Assembly (NCBI RefSeq): GCF_001643015.1
Contig: NZ_CP015622.1
Span: 1,749,358 to 1,813,357, forward strand
Direction of reading: 5' to 3'
Origin: Corynebacterium crudilactis
Lineage (GTDB): Bacteria > Actinomycetota > Actinomycetes > Mycobacteriales > Mycobacteriaceae
Length of the DNA stretch: 64,000 nt
Program-made: the position numbers and the translations under genes
The notes under the pieces: generated by a model
Told to the model about the DNA's origin: nothing
The model's database searches: none
The model's input: the letters and a program-made list of their open reading frames with translations, nothing else
In this document: positions 8,749 through 17,959 of the stretch, one piece after another
How positions within the stretch are numbered: position 1 is the first letter of the stretch
Layout: each line of letters opens with the position of its first letter

Positions 8749-9435
8749 GTGAAGGATCTGGTCGATACCACCGAAATGTATCTGCGCACTATCTACGAGC
8801 TAGAAGAAGAAGGCATCGTTCCTTTGCGTGCTCGCATCGCAGAACGCCTCGAGCAGTCCGGCCCAACTGTTAGCCAGACTGTCGCTCGTATGGAACGCGA
8901 TGGACTTGTCCACGTCAGCCCAGACCGTAGCCTGGAAATGACCCCTGAAGGACGCTCCCTAGCTATCGCAGTGATGCGCAAGCACCGTCTCGCAGAGCGC
9001 CTACTCACAGACATCATTGGTTTAGACATCCACAAAGTCCACGATGAAGCATGCCGTTGGGAACACGTCATGAGCGATGAGGTGGAACGTCGCCTCGTCG
9101 AGGTGCTTACAGATGTCCAACGCTCTCCTTTCGGCAACCCAATCCCGGGCTTATCCGAAATTGGATTTAACCAAGGTGTTCAGCCTGATGTTGGCATTCG
9201 TGCCATCGATTTGCCTATCGGGCAAGCTCTGAAGGCTCGCATTGTGCAGCTCAATGAAATCCTGCAAGTAGATCAGGAACAGTTCCACGCGCTCAGCGCT
9301 GCTGGTGTAGAAATCGGCGTGGAAGTAGACATCATCAATGAACAAGGTCGAGTGATTATCACTCACAATGATTCCCGCGTGGAACTTATTGATGATCTTG
9401 CACATGCAGTACGAGTGGAAAAGGTTGAGGGCTAA
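8749..9435 (+). CDS. dtxR: Iron-dependent transcriptional regulator DtxR
   Basis: A 228-residue DtxR/IdeR-family metalloregulator, the master iron regulator of corynebacteria. The N-terminal winged helix (residues 1-73, recognition helix [16 protein letters not shown]), the dimer/metal domain and the C-terminal SH3-like domain are present. All metal ligands are in place: Met10, Cys102, Glu105 and His106 for the regulatory site, and His79, Glu83 and His98 for the ancillary site. The start is GTG at 8749 with AAGGAAGG upstream. galE begins 6 bp after its stop, so the two are probably co-transcribed. Confidence 0.97.
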   Translation: MKDLVDTTEMYLRTIYELEEEGIVPLRARIAERLEQSGPTVSQTVARMERDGLVHVSPDRSLEMTPEGRSLAIAVMRKHRLAERLLTDIIGLDIHKVHDEACRWEHVMSDEVERRLVEVLTDVQRSPFGNPIPGLSEIGFNQGVQPDVGIRAIDLPIGQALKARIVQLNEILQVDQEQFHALSAAGVEIGVEVDIINEQGRVIITHNDSRVELIDDLAHAVRVEKVEG

Positions 9436-9441
9436 CACACG

Positions 9442-10428
9442 ATGAAGCTTCTGGTTACCGGTGGCGCTGGCTATGTGGGCAGTGTTGCTGCCACTGTTCT
9501 TATTGAACATGGGCACGATGTCACAATCATTGACAATTTCAGCACCGGCAACCGTGAAGCAGTGCCCGCAGCTGCTCGCCTTGTTGAAGGCGATGTCAGC
9601 GAGGTTGTCGACAACGTCCTATCTGAAGGCGGATTTGATGGAGTTGTCCACTTCGCAGCCCGCTCTTTGGTCGGCGAATCCGTAGAAAAGCCACACGAGT
9701 ACTGGCATGACAATGTTGGAACCGCACTCACTCTGCTTGATTCCATGCGCGCACATGATGTAAAAAACCTCGTCTTTTCCTCCACTGCTGCCACCTACGG
9801 TGAGCCAGAGGTAGTCCCCATCACCGAGGACATGCCAACTCAGCCCACCAACGCATACGGTGCCACTAAATTAGCCATCGATCATGCCATCACGTCCTAT
9901 GCCACCGCATTTGGCCTTGCTGCAACCAGCTTGCGCTATTTCAATGTTGCCGGCGCATATGGATCAATTGGTGAAAACCGCGAAGTAGAAACCCACCTGA
10001 TCCCACTCGTACTCCAGGTAGCAACCGGAGATCGCGAGAAAATTTTCATGTTCGGCGATGACTGGCCAACCCCAGATGGCACCGCTGTCCGCGATTACAT
10101 CCACATTCTTGACCTCGCAAAAGCACATGTCTTGGCGTTGGAATCCAATGAAGCCGGCAAGCACCGCATTTTCAACCTGGGATCCGGTGATGGCTACAGC
10201 GTGAAACAAGTTGTAGATATGTGCCGCGCTGTCACCGGACATCCGATTCCTGCAGAGATCGCGCCCCGGCGCGCCGGAGACCCAGCAACTCTTATTGCAT
10301 CTTCTACAAAGGCGCAACAAAAGCTAGGTTGGTCTCCCCAGCACACCGATCTGCGCACCATAGTCGAGGATGCATGGGCTTTTACATCCCAACTTGGTGA
10401 TCGCTCGCACGCAGCCAAAAAGGCTTAA
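9442..10428 (+). CDS. galE: UDP-glucose 4-epimerase
   Basis: A 328-residue short-chain dehydrogenase-type epimerase that interconverts UDP-glucose and UDP-galactose, feeding galactan synthesis for arabinogalactan. The Rossmann motif GGAGYVGS is at residues 7-14; the catalytic Ser and the YGATK motif (Tyr-x3-Lys) are near residues 120-150; the NAD-binding NFSTGN loop is present. A stop codon overlap of 4 nt with the convergent DUF4192 gene means no separate terminator. It is linked to dtxR, as is usual in corynebacteria. Confidence 0.95.
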   Translation: MKLLVTGGAGYVGSVAATVLIEHGHDVTIIDNFSTGNREAVPAAARLVEGDVSEVVDNVLSEGGFDGVVHFAARSLVGESVEKPHEYWHDNVGTALTLLDSMRAHDVKNLVFSSTAATYGEPEVVPITEDMPTQPTNAYGATKLAIDHAITSYATAFGLAATSLRYFNVAGAYGSIGENREVETHLIPLVLQVATGDREKIFMFGDDWPTPDGTAVRDYIHILDLAKAHVLALESNEAGKHRIFNLGSGDGYSVKQVVDMCRAVTGHPIPAEIAPRRAGDPATLIASSTKAQQKLGWSPQHTDLRTIVEDAWAFTSQLGDRSHAAKKA

Positions 10429-11561
10429 TCTGCTTCTGGAACTGGAACGTGATAGTCCCGCAGTTGCTGGTTTCCCCGAAGGCAGGCGTCGATAAGCCTG
10501 GTTGTTTGCCCGTTAAAGAGGCCTTCCCTCAGCAGATGGCTGAGGTTATGGCGCGGGGTGGTAGCGATGGAGGCCTCTAGGGCCGGCATAGCTTTCATGC
10601 TGAGTCCCATGGAAATTGCTGATAGCGCATACAAGCTCAAGGCGTTGGAGCGGATTTCTCCGTTGAAGGTGCAGGCGGCAGCGCGTAAGAGCAGTGCTGC
10701 TTCCCGAGGAAAATCCACGCATAAATGCAAGATGGCATCACGTAAAAAGCTTCCAGATAGATATGTAGCCACGGTTTGTAGCAGGTCAGGTTCTTTCAGC
10801 AATACCTCGATATTCTCTGCACTAGAATGTACACCGCCACAAAGCTTCTTAGTTTTTTCTAATGCATGAGTAAATACTTCAAGCACGGTTAAAAAATAAT
10901 GTCCGGAATCATCAGTGTTAATTTTGTGCTCAATGTCTTCGGCGAGCCGTTGCGCTTCTTTTTCTAATTTCTTCAGCTTTGTAACTGGCACATATGAATT
11001 ATTGCGGTTGAACATGGCGAAAGCTTCATCCCGATTAAGTTCTGGCAGGTGTCCTTCCTCCAGCATCTTCTGCGTTGCAACTGCAGCAATAATCGGAGAA
11101 ATCCGGCCGAATTCCCACTCGGAGATACCGTGATCATCGTGTTCTAATGCATGCGGTTCGGGACCAAAGCACAACATATATGGCTCGCCGCTAATGATCT
11201 CTCGAGTAAACCAGCACCCGGTGAGGTTGATGATCCCTTGTTCTGCGGCTTCTAAGAGCTGATCAATAGTGTCATCAAGTACCTCGGGGCGGAGCTTTTG
11301 AGAGATAACAAAAGCAAAGATTCGAGAGGGATCAAAAGATTCCACTGCTTGAGCAACATCTGGTAGTAGACGTAAGTCATCTACATCAAGTCGGATAACT
11401 GGGCCGAGCGTGAGCGTTGTCGTGTCATCTTCGAACAACATACATGCAAGAACAATTGATTCAGAGGGGTAAAAACCCAGAATTCCTGGGATATTAGCGA
11501 GTAATTCGCCTGGGGTTTGAAGGATGGTCGTTGGTTCGTTTCGGTCTGCTTTGGCTGACAT
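10425..11561 (-). CDS. DUF4192 family protein
   Basis: A 378-residue soluble protein with the DUF4192 N-terminal signature: [32 protein letters not shown]4192 is an actinobacterial family of unknown function. The protein is acidic, has no signal peptide or membrane span, and ends in a helical C-terminal half. It is convergent with galE (4-nt overlap) and divergent from the PAC2 gene, with a 325-bp gap that contains a DnaA box. No catalytic motif is recognised. Confidence 0.85.
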   Translation of the reverse strand: MSAKADRNEPTTILQTPGELLANIPGILGFYPSESIVLACMLFEDDTTTLTLGPVIRLDVDDLRLLPDVAQAVESFDPSRIFAFVISQKLRPEVLDDTIDQLLEAAEQGIINLTGCWFTREIISGEPYMLCFGPEPHALEHDDHGISEWEFGRISPIIAAVATQKMLEEGHLPELNRDEAFAMFNRNNSYVPVTKLKKLEKEAQRLAEDIEHKINTDDSGHYFLTVLEVFTHALEKTKKLCGGVHSSAENIEVLLKEPDLLQTVATYLSGSFLRDAILHLCVDFPREAALLLRAAACTFNGEIRSNALSLYALSAISMGLSMKAMPALEASIATTPRHNLSHLLREGLFNGQTTRLIDACLRGNQQLRDYHVPVPEAD

Positions 11562-11886
11562 GCCGATCAGTATGTAAGGAATTTAAACTCTTGTCTCCCC
11601 TGATTCATCAAAACCGCGCCAAAACTGTGGATAACTTTTTTCATCCACAGGCCGTGCCACAAAACTTCTTAAACCTGCACGTAGAAGAGGTTCCCAACTT
11701 GGGAAAATAATAGAAGAAAATCAGTTAGACTTGGCAAAATCCTTAAGCTGCGCGCTACCTGTATTAACAATGATGTAATTTTAGGGATTATTTCCCCTAC
11801 TATCCCTGTTGTACTGAACAGTTGCCAGTTCGAGAAGCCTTGTCAAAAGCTTAAGGTGGCAGTACAAAGCGTTAAAAGGAGGAAAA
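11562..11886. promoter_or_regulatory. Divergent intergenic region with a DnaA-box hairpin
   Basis: This 325-bp gap separates the DUF4192 and PAC2 genes. CTGTGGAT (11625-11632) and ATCCACAG (11643-11650) form an inverted repeat; within it TGTGGATAA (11626-11634) is a perfect DnaA box and the right arm is a weaker one. The strong ribosome-binding site AAGGAGG directly precedes 11887. No small gene is apparent. Confidence 0.55.
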
Positions 11887-12879
11887 ATGTCGGATAACAA
11901 TGATCGTATGTACGAACTTGAGTACCCGTCACCGGAGGTGAGTGGACAAACCGCCGGTGGCCCAACGCTCATCATTGCCCTCCAGGGATATGCCGATGCC
12001 GGACATGCCGTGGAAGCCAGCTCCTCGCACCTGATGGAGGCTCTTGATCACCGTTTGATTGCTTCCTTTAACAATGATGAGCTCATTGATTACCGCTCGC
12101 GTCGTCCGCTTGTTGTCATCGAACACAATGAAGTCAGCAGCATGGATGAACTGAACTTAGGGCTTCATGTTGTCCGCGACAACGACAATAAACCATTTTT
12201 AGTTCTTGCTGGCCCAGAACCTGATTTGAGATGGGGCGATTTCAGTAATGCTGTGGTAGATCTGGTGGAGAAATTCGGCGTAGAAAACACAATCTGTCTC
12301 TATGCTGCTCCCATGACTGTTCCGCATACCCGCCCTACAGTTGTCACCGCACATGGAAATTCTGCAGATCGCTTGAAGGACCAGATCTCCTTGAATACGC
12401 GATTAAATGTGCCTGGTTCTGCATCCTTAAAACTAGAAATGATGCTGAAGGATAAGGGCAAGAATGTCTCCGGGTATACCGTGCATGTTCCCCACTATGT
12501 CTCTGCTTCCCCATATCCTGCAGCTACCTTAAAGCTGCTGCAGTCCATTGCGGATTCCGCAGATCTCAACCTTCCGCTTTTGGCACTGGAGCGTGACGCA
12601 GAAAAGGTACACCGTCAGCTCGTAGAGCAAACAGAAGATTCTGCAGAGATTCAACGCGTTGTTGGCGCGCTAGAACAGCAATACGATGCCGAGCTAGAGC
12701 GTTACTGGAATAAGCATCCTCAGGCAGTCATGCCCGGTGAATCTGATATCCCCAGCGGTGATGAGATCGGTGCGGAATTTGAAAAATTCCTCGCAGAGCT
12801 TGATACCGGCGCTGACAATCCAGACTCGCCATCAAGCGAATCAGATGCATCAGAGCCTCAGGACTCCCCTGAAGACTAA
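11887..12879 (+). CDS. PAC2-family (proteasome assembly chaperone-like) protein
   Basis: A 330-residue protein. The PAC2 domain covers about residues 20-270, beginning GGPTLIIALQGYADAGHAVEASS, with conserved GDFSNAVVDLVEKFGVENTICLYAAPMTVPHTRP. The last ~60 residues are acidic and Ser/Asp-rich (disordered tail). PAC2 proteins in eukaryotes chaperone proteasome assembly; the role of bacterial members is unknown. Corynebacteria lack a 20S proteasome but keep Mpa/ARC-like factors, so a direct parallel is not assured. The ATG follows AAGGAGGAAAA. It is followed by a terminator at 12894. Confidence 0.85.
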   Translation: MSDNNDRMYELEYPSPEVSGQTAGGPTLIIALQGYADAGHAVEASSSHLMEALDHRLIASFNNDELIDYRSRRPLVVIEHNEVSSMDELNLGLHVVRDNDNKPFLVLAGPEPDLRWGDFSNAVVDLVEKFGVENTICLYAAPMTVPHTRPTVVTAHGNSADRLKDQISLNTRLNVPGSASLKLEMMLKDKGKNVSGYTVHVPHYVSASPYPAATLKLLQSIADSADLNLPLLALERDAEKVHRQLVEQTEDSAEIQRVVGALEQQYDAELERYWNKHPQAVMPGESDIPSGDEIGAEFEKFLAELDTGADNPDSPSSESDASEPQDSPED

Positions 12880-12893
12880 AAGTGTTGAGTGAT

Positions 12894-12940
12894 AAACCTC
12901 AGGCACTATGTGGATAACAACCATATAGTGCCTGAGGTTT
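12894..12940 (+). terminator. Terminator-like hairpin with a DnaA box in its loop
   Basis: Perfect 16-bp arms AAACCTCAGGCACTAT and ATAGTGCCTGAGGTTT flank a 15-nt loop. TGTGGATAA (12909-12917), a perfect DnaA box, begins at the last base of the left arm and fills most of the loop. The right arm is followed by a poor T-tract (GTGCTATTTCTT), so terminator strength is uncertain. Confidence 0.7.
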
Positions 12941-12985
12941 GTGCTATTTCTTAGGCTAGCTGCCCCCAGTGTCATAGGCGTTAGC

Positions 12986-12991
12986 TACGCT
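12986..12991 (+). promoter_or_regulatory. Leaderless -10 box for the DUF3516 helicase
   Basis: TACGCT lies 8 nt before the GTG start at 13000, with no ribosome-binding site. Confidence 0.45.
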
Positions 12992-12999
12992 GGTTCATT

Positions 13000-15543
13000 G
13001 TGAACCTTTCTGAGATGCTTCCTGATCTTTCCGATGTCCCCGAAAGCTTGATGGATGAGTCCATTTTTGACAGCTTTTTGAGTTGGACCCGTGAGCGTGG
13101 GATTTCCCTATACCCTGCTCAGGAAGAAGCGGCCCTAGGAATCCTTGCCGGTGACAATGTCATCCTGGCAACACCAACCGGCTCAGGAAAATCCATGGTG
13201 GCCATTGCCGCGCACTTCATTGCCATGGCTAGAGGCCAACGCAGTTTCTACACCGCCCCGATTAAAGCACTGGTGAGTGAGAAGTTTTTCGCCCTGTGTG
13301 AAATCTTCGGTGCGGAAAACGTGGGCATGATGACTGGCGATGCAACAGTCAATGGCAAAGCCCCAATTATTTGTGCCACTGCGGAAATCGTTGCCAATAT
13401 TGCTTTGCGCGATGGCTCAGGTGCAGCCATTGATCAGGTAGTGATGGATGAGTTCCACTACTACTCTGAACCAGACCGTGGTTGGGCATGGCAGGTTCCT
13501 TTGTTGGAACTCTCCAGGGCACAGTTCCTCCTCATGTCTGCGACTTTGGGCGATACCGAATGGTTGGAAAAAGACCTGCAGCAGCGCACTGGCCGCACCG
13601 CAAACTTTGTGGGAGGCACCGAGCGTCCCGTGCCATTGGAGTTCTCCTATGTCTATACTCCAGTCCACGAAACCATTGAAGAGCTACTGAAAGATACCAA
13701 AGCTCCCATCTATGTCGTTCATTTCACCCAACGTGATGCCATCGAGCGTGCGCAGGCGCTGACCTCTTTAACCGTGGTCAACAAAGAAGAAAAAGAACTC
13801 ATTGCTGCAGAGATTGGTGATTTCCGATTCAGCACCACCTTCGGAAAAACACTGTCTAAATTATTGCGCCGTGGCATTGGTGTCCACCATGCCGGCATGC
13901 TTCCCAAGTATCGTCGTTTGGTGGAAAAGCTTTCCCAAACAGGTCTGCTCAAGGTTATTTGCGGAACAGACACTCTTGGCGTGGGTATCAATGTTCCCAT
14001 CCGTACGGTGCTCATGACTGGTCTTGTGAAATTTGATGGCACCAGAGAGCGCGTTTTGAAGTCTCGTGAATTCCACCAGATTGCCGGTCGCGCCGGTCGT
14101 GCCGGATACGACACCATGGGAACTGTCGTTATTCAGGCCCCAGAGCATGAGATTGAAAACCACCGCCTGCGGGAAAAAGCTGGCCAGGATCCTAAAAAGC
14201 TGAAGAAACTCCGTCTGAAAGCTACCCGACCTGGTGAAGTCACCTGGACTAAAAAGACCTACGAGCGACTCACCACTGCAGAGCCAGAACAGTTGAGCAG
14301 CTATTTCAAGGTCAGTAACTCCATGTTGCTCAATGTGATTGCACGACCTGGCGATGGCTACGCGCACATGAAACACCTGTTGCGTACCAACCATGACACC
14401 CGCACGAAGCAAAACAAGGATATTCTCACCGCGGTGGAACTGCTCAAGGGTTTAGTTAATGCGGGCATCGTAGAACGCACTGCTGATGGTCTCCCCGATG
14501 AGTCAGGCAGGGTCTATGCATTGACTCAGGAATTGCAACGAGACTTTGCGCTTAACCAACCTCTTGCGCCTTTCGCGCTTGCAGCCCTCACGCTGCTAGA
14601 TAAAGAGTCTGATTCTTATACCCTCGATGCCATCAGTACTTTTGAGGCGATCCTGGAAGATCCTCGACAAATCCTCTTGGCACAACAAAAGGCACAGCGT
14701 GGTGAAGAAATCGCAGCTCTGAAATCAGAGGGCGTGGACTACACCGAACGCATGGCCATTATTGAAGATGTCACTTGGCCAAAACCTTTGGAAGATGAGC
14801 TGGAAAATGCTTTTGAAACTTTCCGAGAAGGCCATCCTTGGGCAAAAGAGTTTGAAATTAAGCCTAAATCAGTTGTCCGCGACATGATTGAACACGGCAT
14901 GACATTTTCGGATTTGGTGGCTACCTATGGAGTTGCCCGCTCCGAAGGTGTTGCTTTGCGCTATCTCACCGATGCCTGGCGCACGCTGCAGCATTCGCTG
15001 CCCACTGATGCCCGCACCGAAGAATTAGACGATGTCGTGGTGTGGCTGGGCGAACTGATCAAGCAGGTAGACTCCTCCTTGGTTGATGAGTGGGCTCAAA
15101 TGGCTGATCCAGATGCACCAATCAGTAAGGAAGATCTTGAGCGTGAGCTCGCTTTCGGCGTGGAGGATCCCACCGCACTTACCGCTAACCGCAGGGCCTT
15201 TACCATCATGGTGCGCAATGCGATGTTCAGATTAGTAGAGCTCTTTGCTTATGAGAAGGAAGACCAACTTTCTCAGATGACGGAATATCTAGACGATGTC
15301 CCAGATTTTGGTGCCGCGATGGACGCCTACTTTGAGGAATATGCCGATCTCGATACAGGCCCTGCAGCACGTGGTCCTGAATTCTTTAAGGTCGAGCAAA
15401 CAGGACGTCTATGGGAAGTCCGTCAAGTGGTCAAGGATCCAGAAGGCGATAATTCTTTTGCCTTTGTCGCCACCATTGATCTCGATGCTTCCGATGACGC
15501 AGGTGAAGTGCGTTTTGCAGCATTATCGATTGACCACAACTAG
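13000..15543 (+). CDS. DEAD/DEAH-box helicase with C-terminal DUF3516 (Ski2/Mtr4-like)
   Basis: An 847-residue helicase. Motif Q YPAQEEAALG, Walker A ATPTGSGKS (about 60-68), motif Ia YTAPIKALVSEKF, motif II MDEFHYYSEPDRGWAWQ, motif III LMSATLG, and motif VI QIAGRAGRAGYD are clear; the DEFH box and the following WAWQ are typical of Ski2-like RNA helicases. The C-terminal ~400 residues match the DUF3516 type found in actinobacterial helicases. Its likely role is RNA unwinding or turnover, inferred from the family. The GTG start appears leaderless. oxyR is downstream and separately transcribed. Confidence 0.9.
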   Translation: MNLSEMLPDLSDVPESLMDESIFDSFLSWTRERGISLYPAQEEAALGILAGDNVILATPTGSGKSMVAIAAHFIAMARGQRSFYTAPIKALVSEKFFALCEIFGAENVGMMTGDATVNGKAPIICATAEIVANIALRDGSGAAIDQVVMDEFHYYSEPDRGWAWQVPLLELSRAQFLLMSATLGDTEWLEKDLQQRTGRTANFVGGTERPVPLEFSYVYTPVHETIEELLKDTKAPIYVVHFTQRDAIERAQALTSLTVVNKEEKELIAAEIGDFRFSTTFGKTLSKLLRRGIGVHHAGMLPKYRRLVEKLSQTGLLKVICGTDTLGVGINVPIRTVLMTGLVKFDGTRERVLKSREFHQIAGRAGRAGYDTMGTVVIQAPEHEIENHRLREKAGQDPKKLKKLRLKATRPGEVTWTKKTYERLTTAEPEQLSSYFKVSNSMLLNVIARPGDGYAHMKHLLRTNHDTRTKQNKDILTAVELLKGLVNAGIVERTADGLPDESGRVYALTQELQRDFALNQPLAPFALAALTLLDKESDSYTLDAISTFEAILEDPRQILLAQQKAQRGEEIAALKSEGVDYTERMAIIEDVTWPKPLEDELENAFETFREGHPWAKEFEIKPKSVVRDMIEHGMTFSDLVATYGVARSEGVALRYLTDAWRTLQHSLPTDARTEELDDVVVWLGELIKQVDSSLVDEWAQMADPDAPISKEDLERELAFGVEDPTALTANRRAFTIMVRNAMFRLVELFAYEKEDQLSQMTEYLDDVPDFGAAMDAYFEEYADLDTGPAARGPEFFKVEQTGRLWEVRQVVKDPEGDNSFAFVATIDLDASDDAGEVRFAALSIDHN

Positions 15544-15559
15544 GAAAAGACACCGATAA

Positions 15560-15635
15560 GCAGGGATATTGTAGTCACGTATTTGAGCGGTTTTACCTAT
15601 AGCGCTTAAACACTGGCTATCTATCCCTGCATTTT
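15560..15635 (+). terminator. Possible terminator after the DUF3516 helicase
   Basis: GCAGGGATA (15560-15568) pairs with TATCCCTGC (15622-15630), with an inner GAGCG/CGCTT pairing. T-rich sequence ATTTTC follows. The loop is long, so confidence is moderate. Confidence 0.55.
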
Positions 15636-15661
15636 CATTGTCATTTTCTTCAATACACCGT

Positions 15662-15667
15662 TATAGT
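15662..15667 (+). promoter_or_regulatory. Leaderless -10 box of oxyR
   Basis: TATAGT lies 7 nt before the ATG at 15675, and no ribosome-binding site is present. Confidence 0.55.
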
Positions 15668-15674
15668 TATAGGC

Positions 15675-16655
15675 ATGAGCAATAAAGAGTACCGGCCCAC
15701 ACTTGCCCAGCTTCGCACCTTTGTCACCATCGCAGAATGCAAGCATTTTGGTACTGCTGCCACCAAGCTGTCCATTTCGCAGCCTTCCCTCTCCCAGGCT
15801 CTTGTAGCTTTAGAAACAGGTCTGGGAGTTCAGCTTATTGAACGCTCCACCCGCAAAGTTATCGTTACTCCAGCAGGTGAAAAACTCCTCCCCTTCGCCA
15901 AAGCAACTCTAGATGCTGCGGAATCTTTCCTTTCCCACGCCAGAGGCGCTAATGGTTCACTGACCGGGCCACTGACTGTAGGCATTATTCCTACTGCTGC
16001 TCCTTATATTTTGCCTGCCATGCTATCCATCGTGGATGCAGAATACCCAGACTTAGAGCCACAAATTGTAGAAGATCAGACAAAGCACCTCTTGGGCTTG
16101 CTTCGTGATGGTGCCATCGATGTGGCCATGATGGCACTACCATCGGAAGCTCCAGGAATGAAAGAAATTCCACTCTACGATGAAGATTTCATCGTGGTGA
16201 CCGCCAGCGATCATCCTTTTGCTAGCCGTCAAGATCTAGAACTCTCCGCTTTAGAAGAACTAGATCTACTGCTCCTTGATGATGGACACTGCCTGCACGA
16301 TCAGATTGTAGATTTGTGCCGACGCGCAGATATCAGCCCAATAAGCTCTACCACCGCTGTCACTCGAGCATCTAGCCTCACAACTGTCATGCAGTTAGTT
16401 GTCGCAGGCCTCGGATCTACACTCGTGCCAGTAAGTGCAATCCCATGGGAATGCACCCGCCCAGGTCTAGCCACTGCTAATTTCAAGCCTGAGGTTACCG
16501 CCAACCGCCGCATGGGCTTGGTCTACCGCACCTCTTCTTCACGTGCTGAAGAGTTTGCGCAATTCGCAGTGGTTTTGCAGCGTGCTTTCCAGGATTCCCT
16601 TGCCCTTGCTGCTTCCACAGGCATTGTCTTGAAGCACAATACTTCTGAAGTTTAA
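15675..16655 (+). CDS. oxyR: LysR-type hydrogen-peroxide regulator OxyR
   Basis: A 326-residue LysR-type regulator. The N-terminal helix-turn-helix (FGTAATKLSISQPSLSQALVALE) and the substrate-binding domain are complete. Two cysteines, Cys206 in GHCLHDQ and Cys215 in DLCRRAD, match the peroxide-sensing pair of actinobacterial OxyR, with the same GHCLxxQ context as in E. coli OxyR. In C. glutamicum OxyR represses katA, dps and others. It is preceded by a helicase gene in the same direction, has its own leaderless promoter and ends at a strong terminator. Confidence 0.95.
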   Translation: MSNKEYRPTLAQLRTFVTIAECKHFGTAATKLSISQPSLSQALVALETGLGVQLIERSTRKVIVTPAGEKLLPFAKATLDAAESFLSHARGANGSLTGPLTVGIIPTAAPYILPAMLSIVDAEYPDLEPQIVEDQTKHLLGLLRDGAIDVAMMALPSEAPGMKEIPLYDEDFIVVTASDHPFASRQDLELSALEELDLLLLDDGHCLHDQIVDLCRRADISPISSTTAVTRASSLTTVMQLVVAGLGSTLVPVSAIPWECTRPGLATANFKPEVTANRRMGLVYRTSSSRAEEFAQFAVVLQRAFQDSLALAASTGIVLKHNTSEV

Positions 16656-16673
16656 AGCCTTTCAGAGACATCA

Positions 16674-16745
16674 AAACAGCCCTTGCCATCATCCTTATAT
16701 GTTCGCTAGAACACGAAAGGATAATGGCAAGGGCTGTTTATTTTT
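16674..16745 (+). terminator. Rho-independent terminator of oxyR
   Basis: Arms AAACAGCCCTTGCCAT and ATGGCAAGGGCTGTTT, extended inward by ATCCTT/AAGGAT, are followed by ATTTTTAG. Confidence 0.9.
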
Positions 16746-16795
16746 AGCTAAATCACGCTAAACAAAGCTAGAACCAGATACTTAGCAGCATAGTT

Positions 16796-17845
16796 CTACT
16801 GCTGCTCAACTGGAATATTTCCACCGCTCATCTGACGGTAAATATGAACTACTGCAAGCGTGTACGCAGGAAGCAGAATCACGAATCCAAATAAGAGCGT
16901 GACAAAACCAATAATGCTGATGGCCAAGCCGCCAACAACAGTAAATAGCAGCAAACGTGGATAGTTGCGCAATGCATCTTTGAATCCGGTTCGCGCAGCA
17001 CTCATTGCGGTATGTTGCCCGTCTGCGGTGTAGTACACCCAGAATGAATATAGCGGGCCAATGAGGGCTAGTGCGAAGAGATAGATGAAGAACATGCCGA
17101 GTGCGGAGTTATTTACCTCAACCATACCGGTTGCTTCATCAACCATTGCTAGCTCTCCGCTCAGCATTGACGGAAGAGTGGAAACAATCGCGCTAATAAT
17201 GCCAAGGACGATCATCAATAGTGCAGTTTGCCCAACATTGATAGGTCGGAAGAAATCTGCGTAGCGTGTTTTGTGTCCATCGACGGCAAGGAGTGCTCCA
17301 CGCATGACACAGATGCTCATGACGCACGCAACAATCACAATAAGAACATTAAAAACAATCATTGTCGGCGAGGTATTCGAGCCATCCGTTACAGCTTCCG
17401 GATCCAGGACAAAAGCTAGATAGCCTGCGAGTCCACTCAAGATCATGAAGCCGAGACCAAGAAGGACTGTGCCAAGAATCCAGACAACTGGATTGCTGAA
17501 GGTGGTTCGGAATCCGAAGCGAACCGCTCTCATAATATCGACAGTGCCACTACCTGGTTCAAGTTGCACACCGTTGTTTATTGGTGCAGCGTTGTAGCCT
17601 TGGTAGGAATTTTGGTTTGGGTATGGGGTCTGTGGATATGGTTCGCCCACCATCCCCTGGTTATATCCTTGGAAACCTCCCGGCGCGTCCTCAGGATGTG
17701 AGGTCGGTCCGTATGGTGAAGGATGTGCATCGCCGGTTCCCTCTTGAGGGTTAGCGTTAAAGTTTTCCCAGGATTTGTCCCAGGATTGTTCGCGTGAGTT
17801 ATCTTCGCCATCGCCATTGGCGTTGGTGTGGTCGTCGCGGCTCAT
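16796..17845 (-). CDS. Polytopic membrane protein with a disordered Pro/Gly/Tyr/Asn-rich N-terminus
   Basis: A 349-residue protein. Residues 1-100 are low complexity with YNQG, PYPQTPYPNQ and YQGYN repeats. Six hydrophobic segments follow, starting near VVWILGTVLLGLGFMIL and ending AYTLAVVHIYRQM. The DIMRAVRFGFRTTFSNPVVW segment before the first helix is typical of a corynebacterial family of unknown function. The ATG at 17845 has GGGAGGG about 13 nt upstream, an unusually wide gap. It is divergent from hrpA. The head resembles that of the small protein at 2123-2620. No function is assigned. Confidence 0.8.
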   Translation of the reverse strand: MSRDDHTNANGDGEDNSREQSWDKSWENFNANPQEGTGDAHPSPYGPTSHPEDAPGGFQGYNQGMVGEPYPQTPYPNQNSYQGYNAAPINNGVQLEPGSGTVDIMRAVRFGFRTTFSNPVVWILGTVLLGLGFMILSGLAGYLAFVLDPEAVTDGSNTSPTMIVFNVLIVIVACVMSICVMRGALLAVDGHKTRYADFFRPINVGQTALLMIVLGIISAIVSTLPSMLSGELAMVDEATGMVEVNNSALGMFFIYLFALALIGPLYSFWVYYTADGQHTAMSAARTGFKDALRNYPRLLLFTVVGGLAISIIGFVTLLFGFVILLPAYTLAVVHIYRQMSGGNIPVEQQ

Positions 17846-17959
17846 TGTTGTTTCGTCGCCCTCCCTATAAGTGTTTAGTTCTCTATACAGAGTACCTGTA
17901 CGCAGATTCCCCTATCCACTTGGACTTTTTGCAAAGACAAGTAGAATTAGCGTCTAGTC

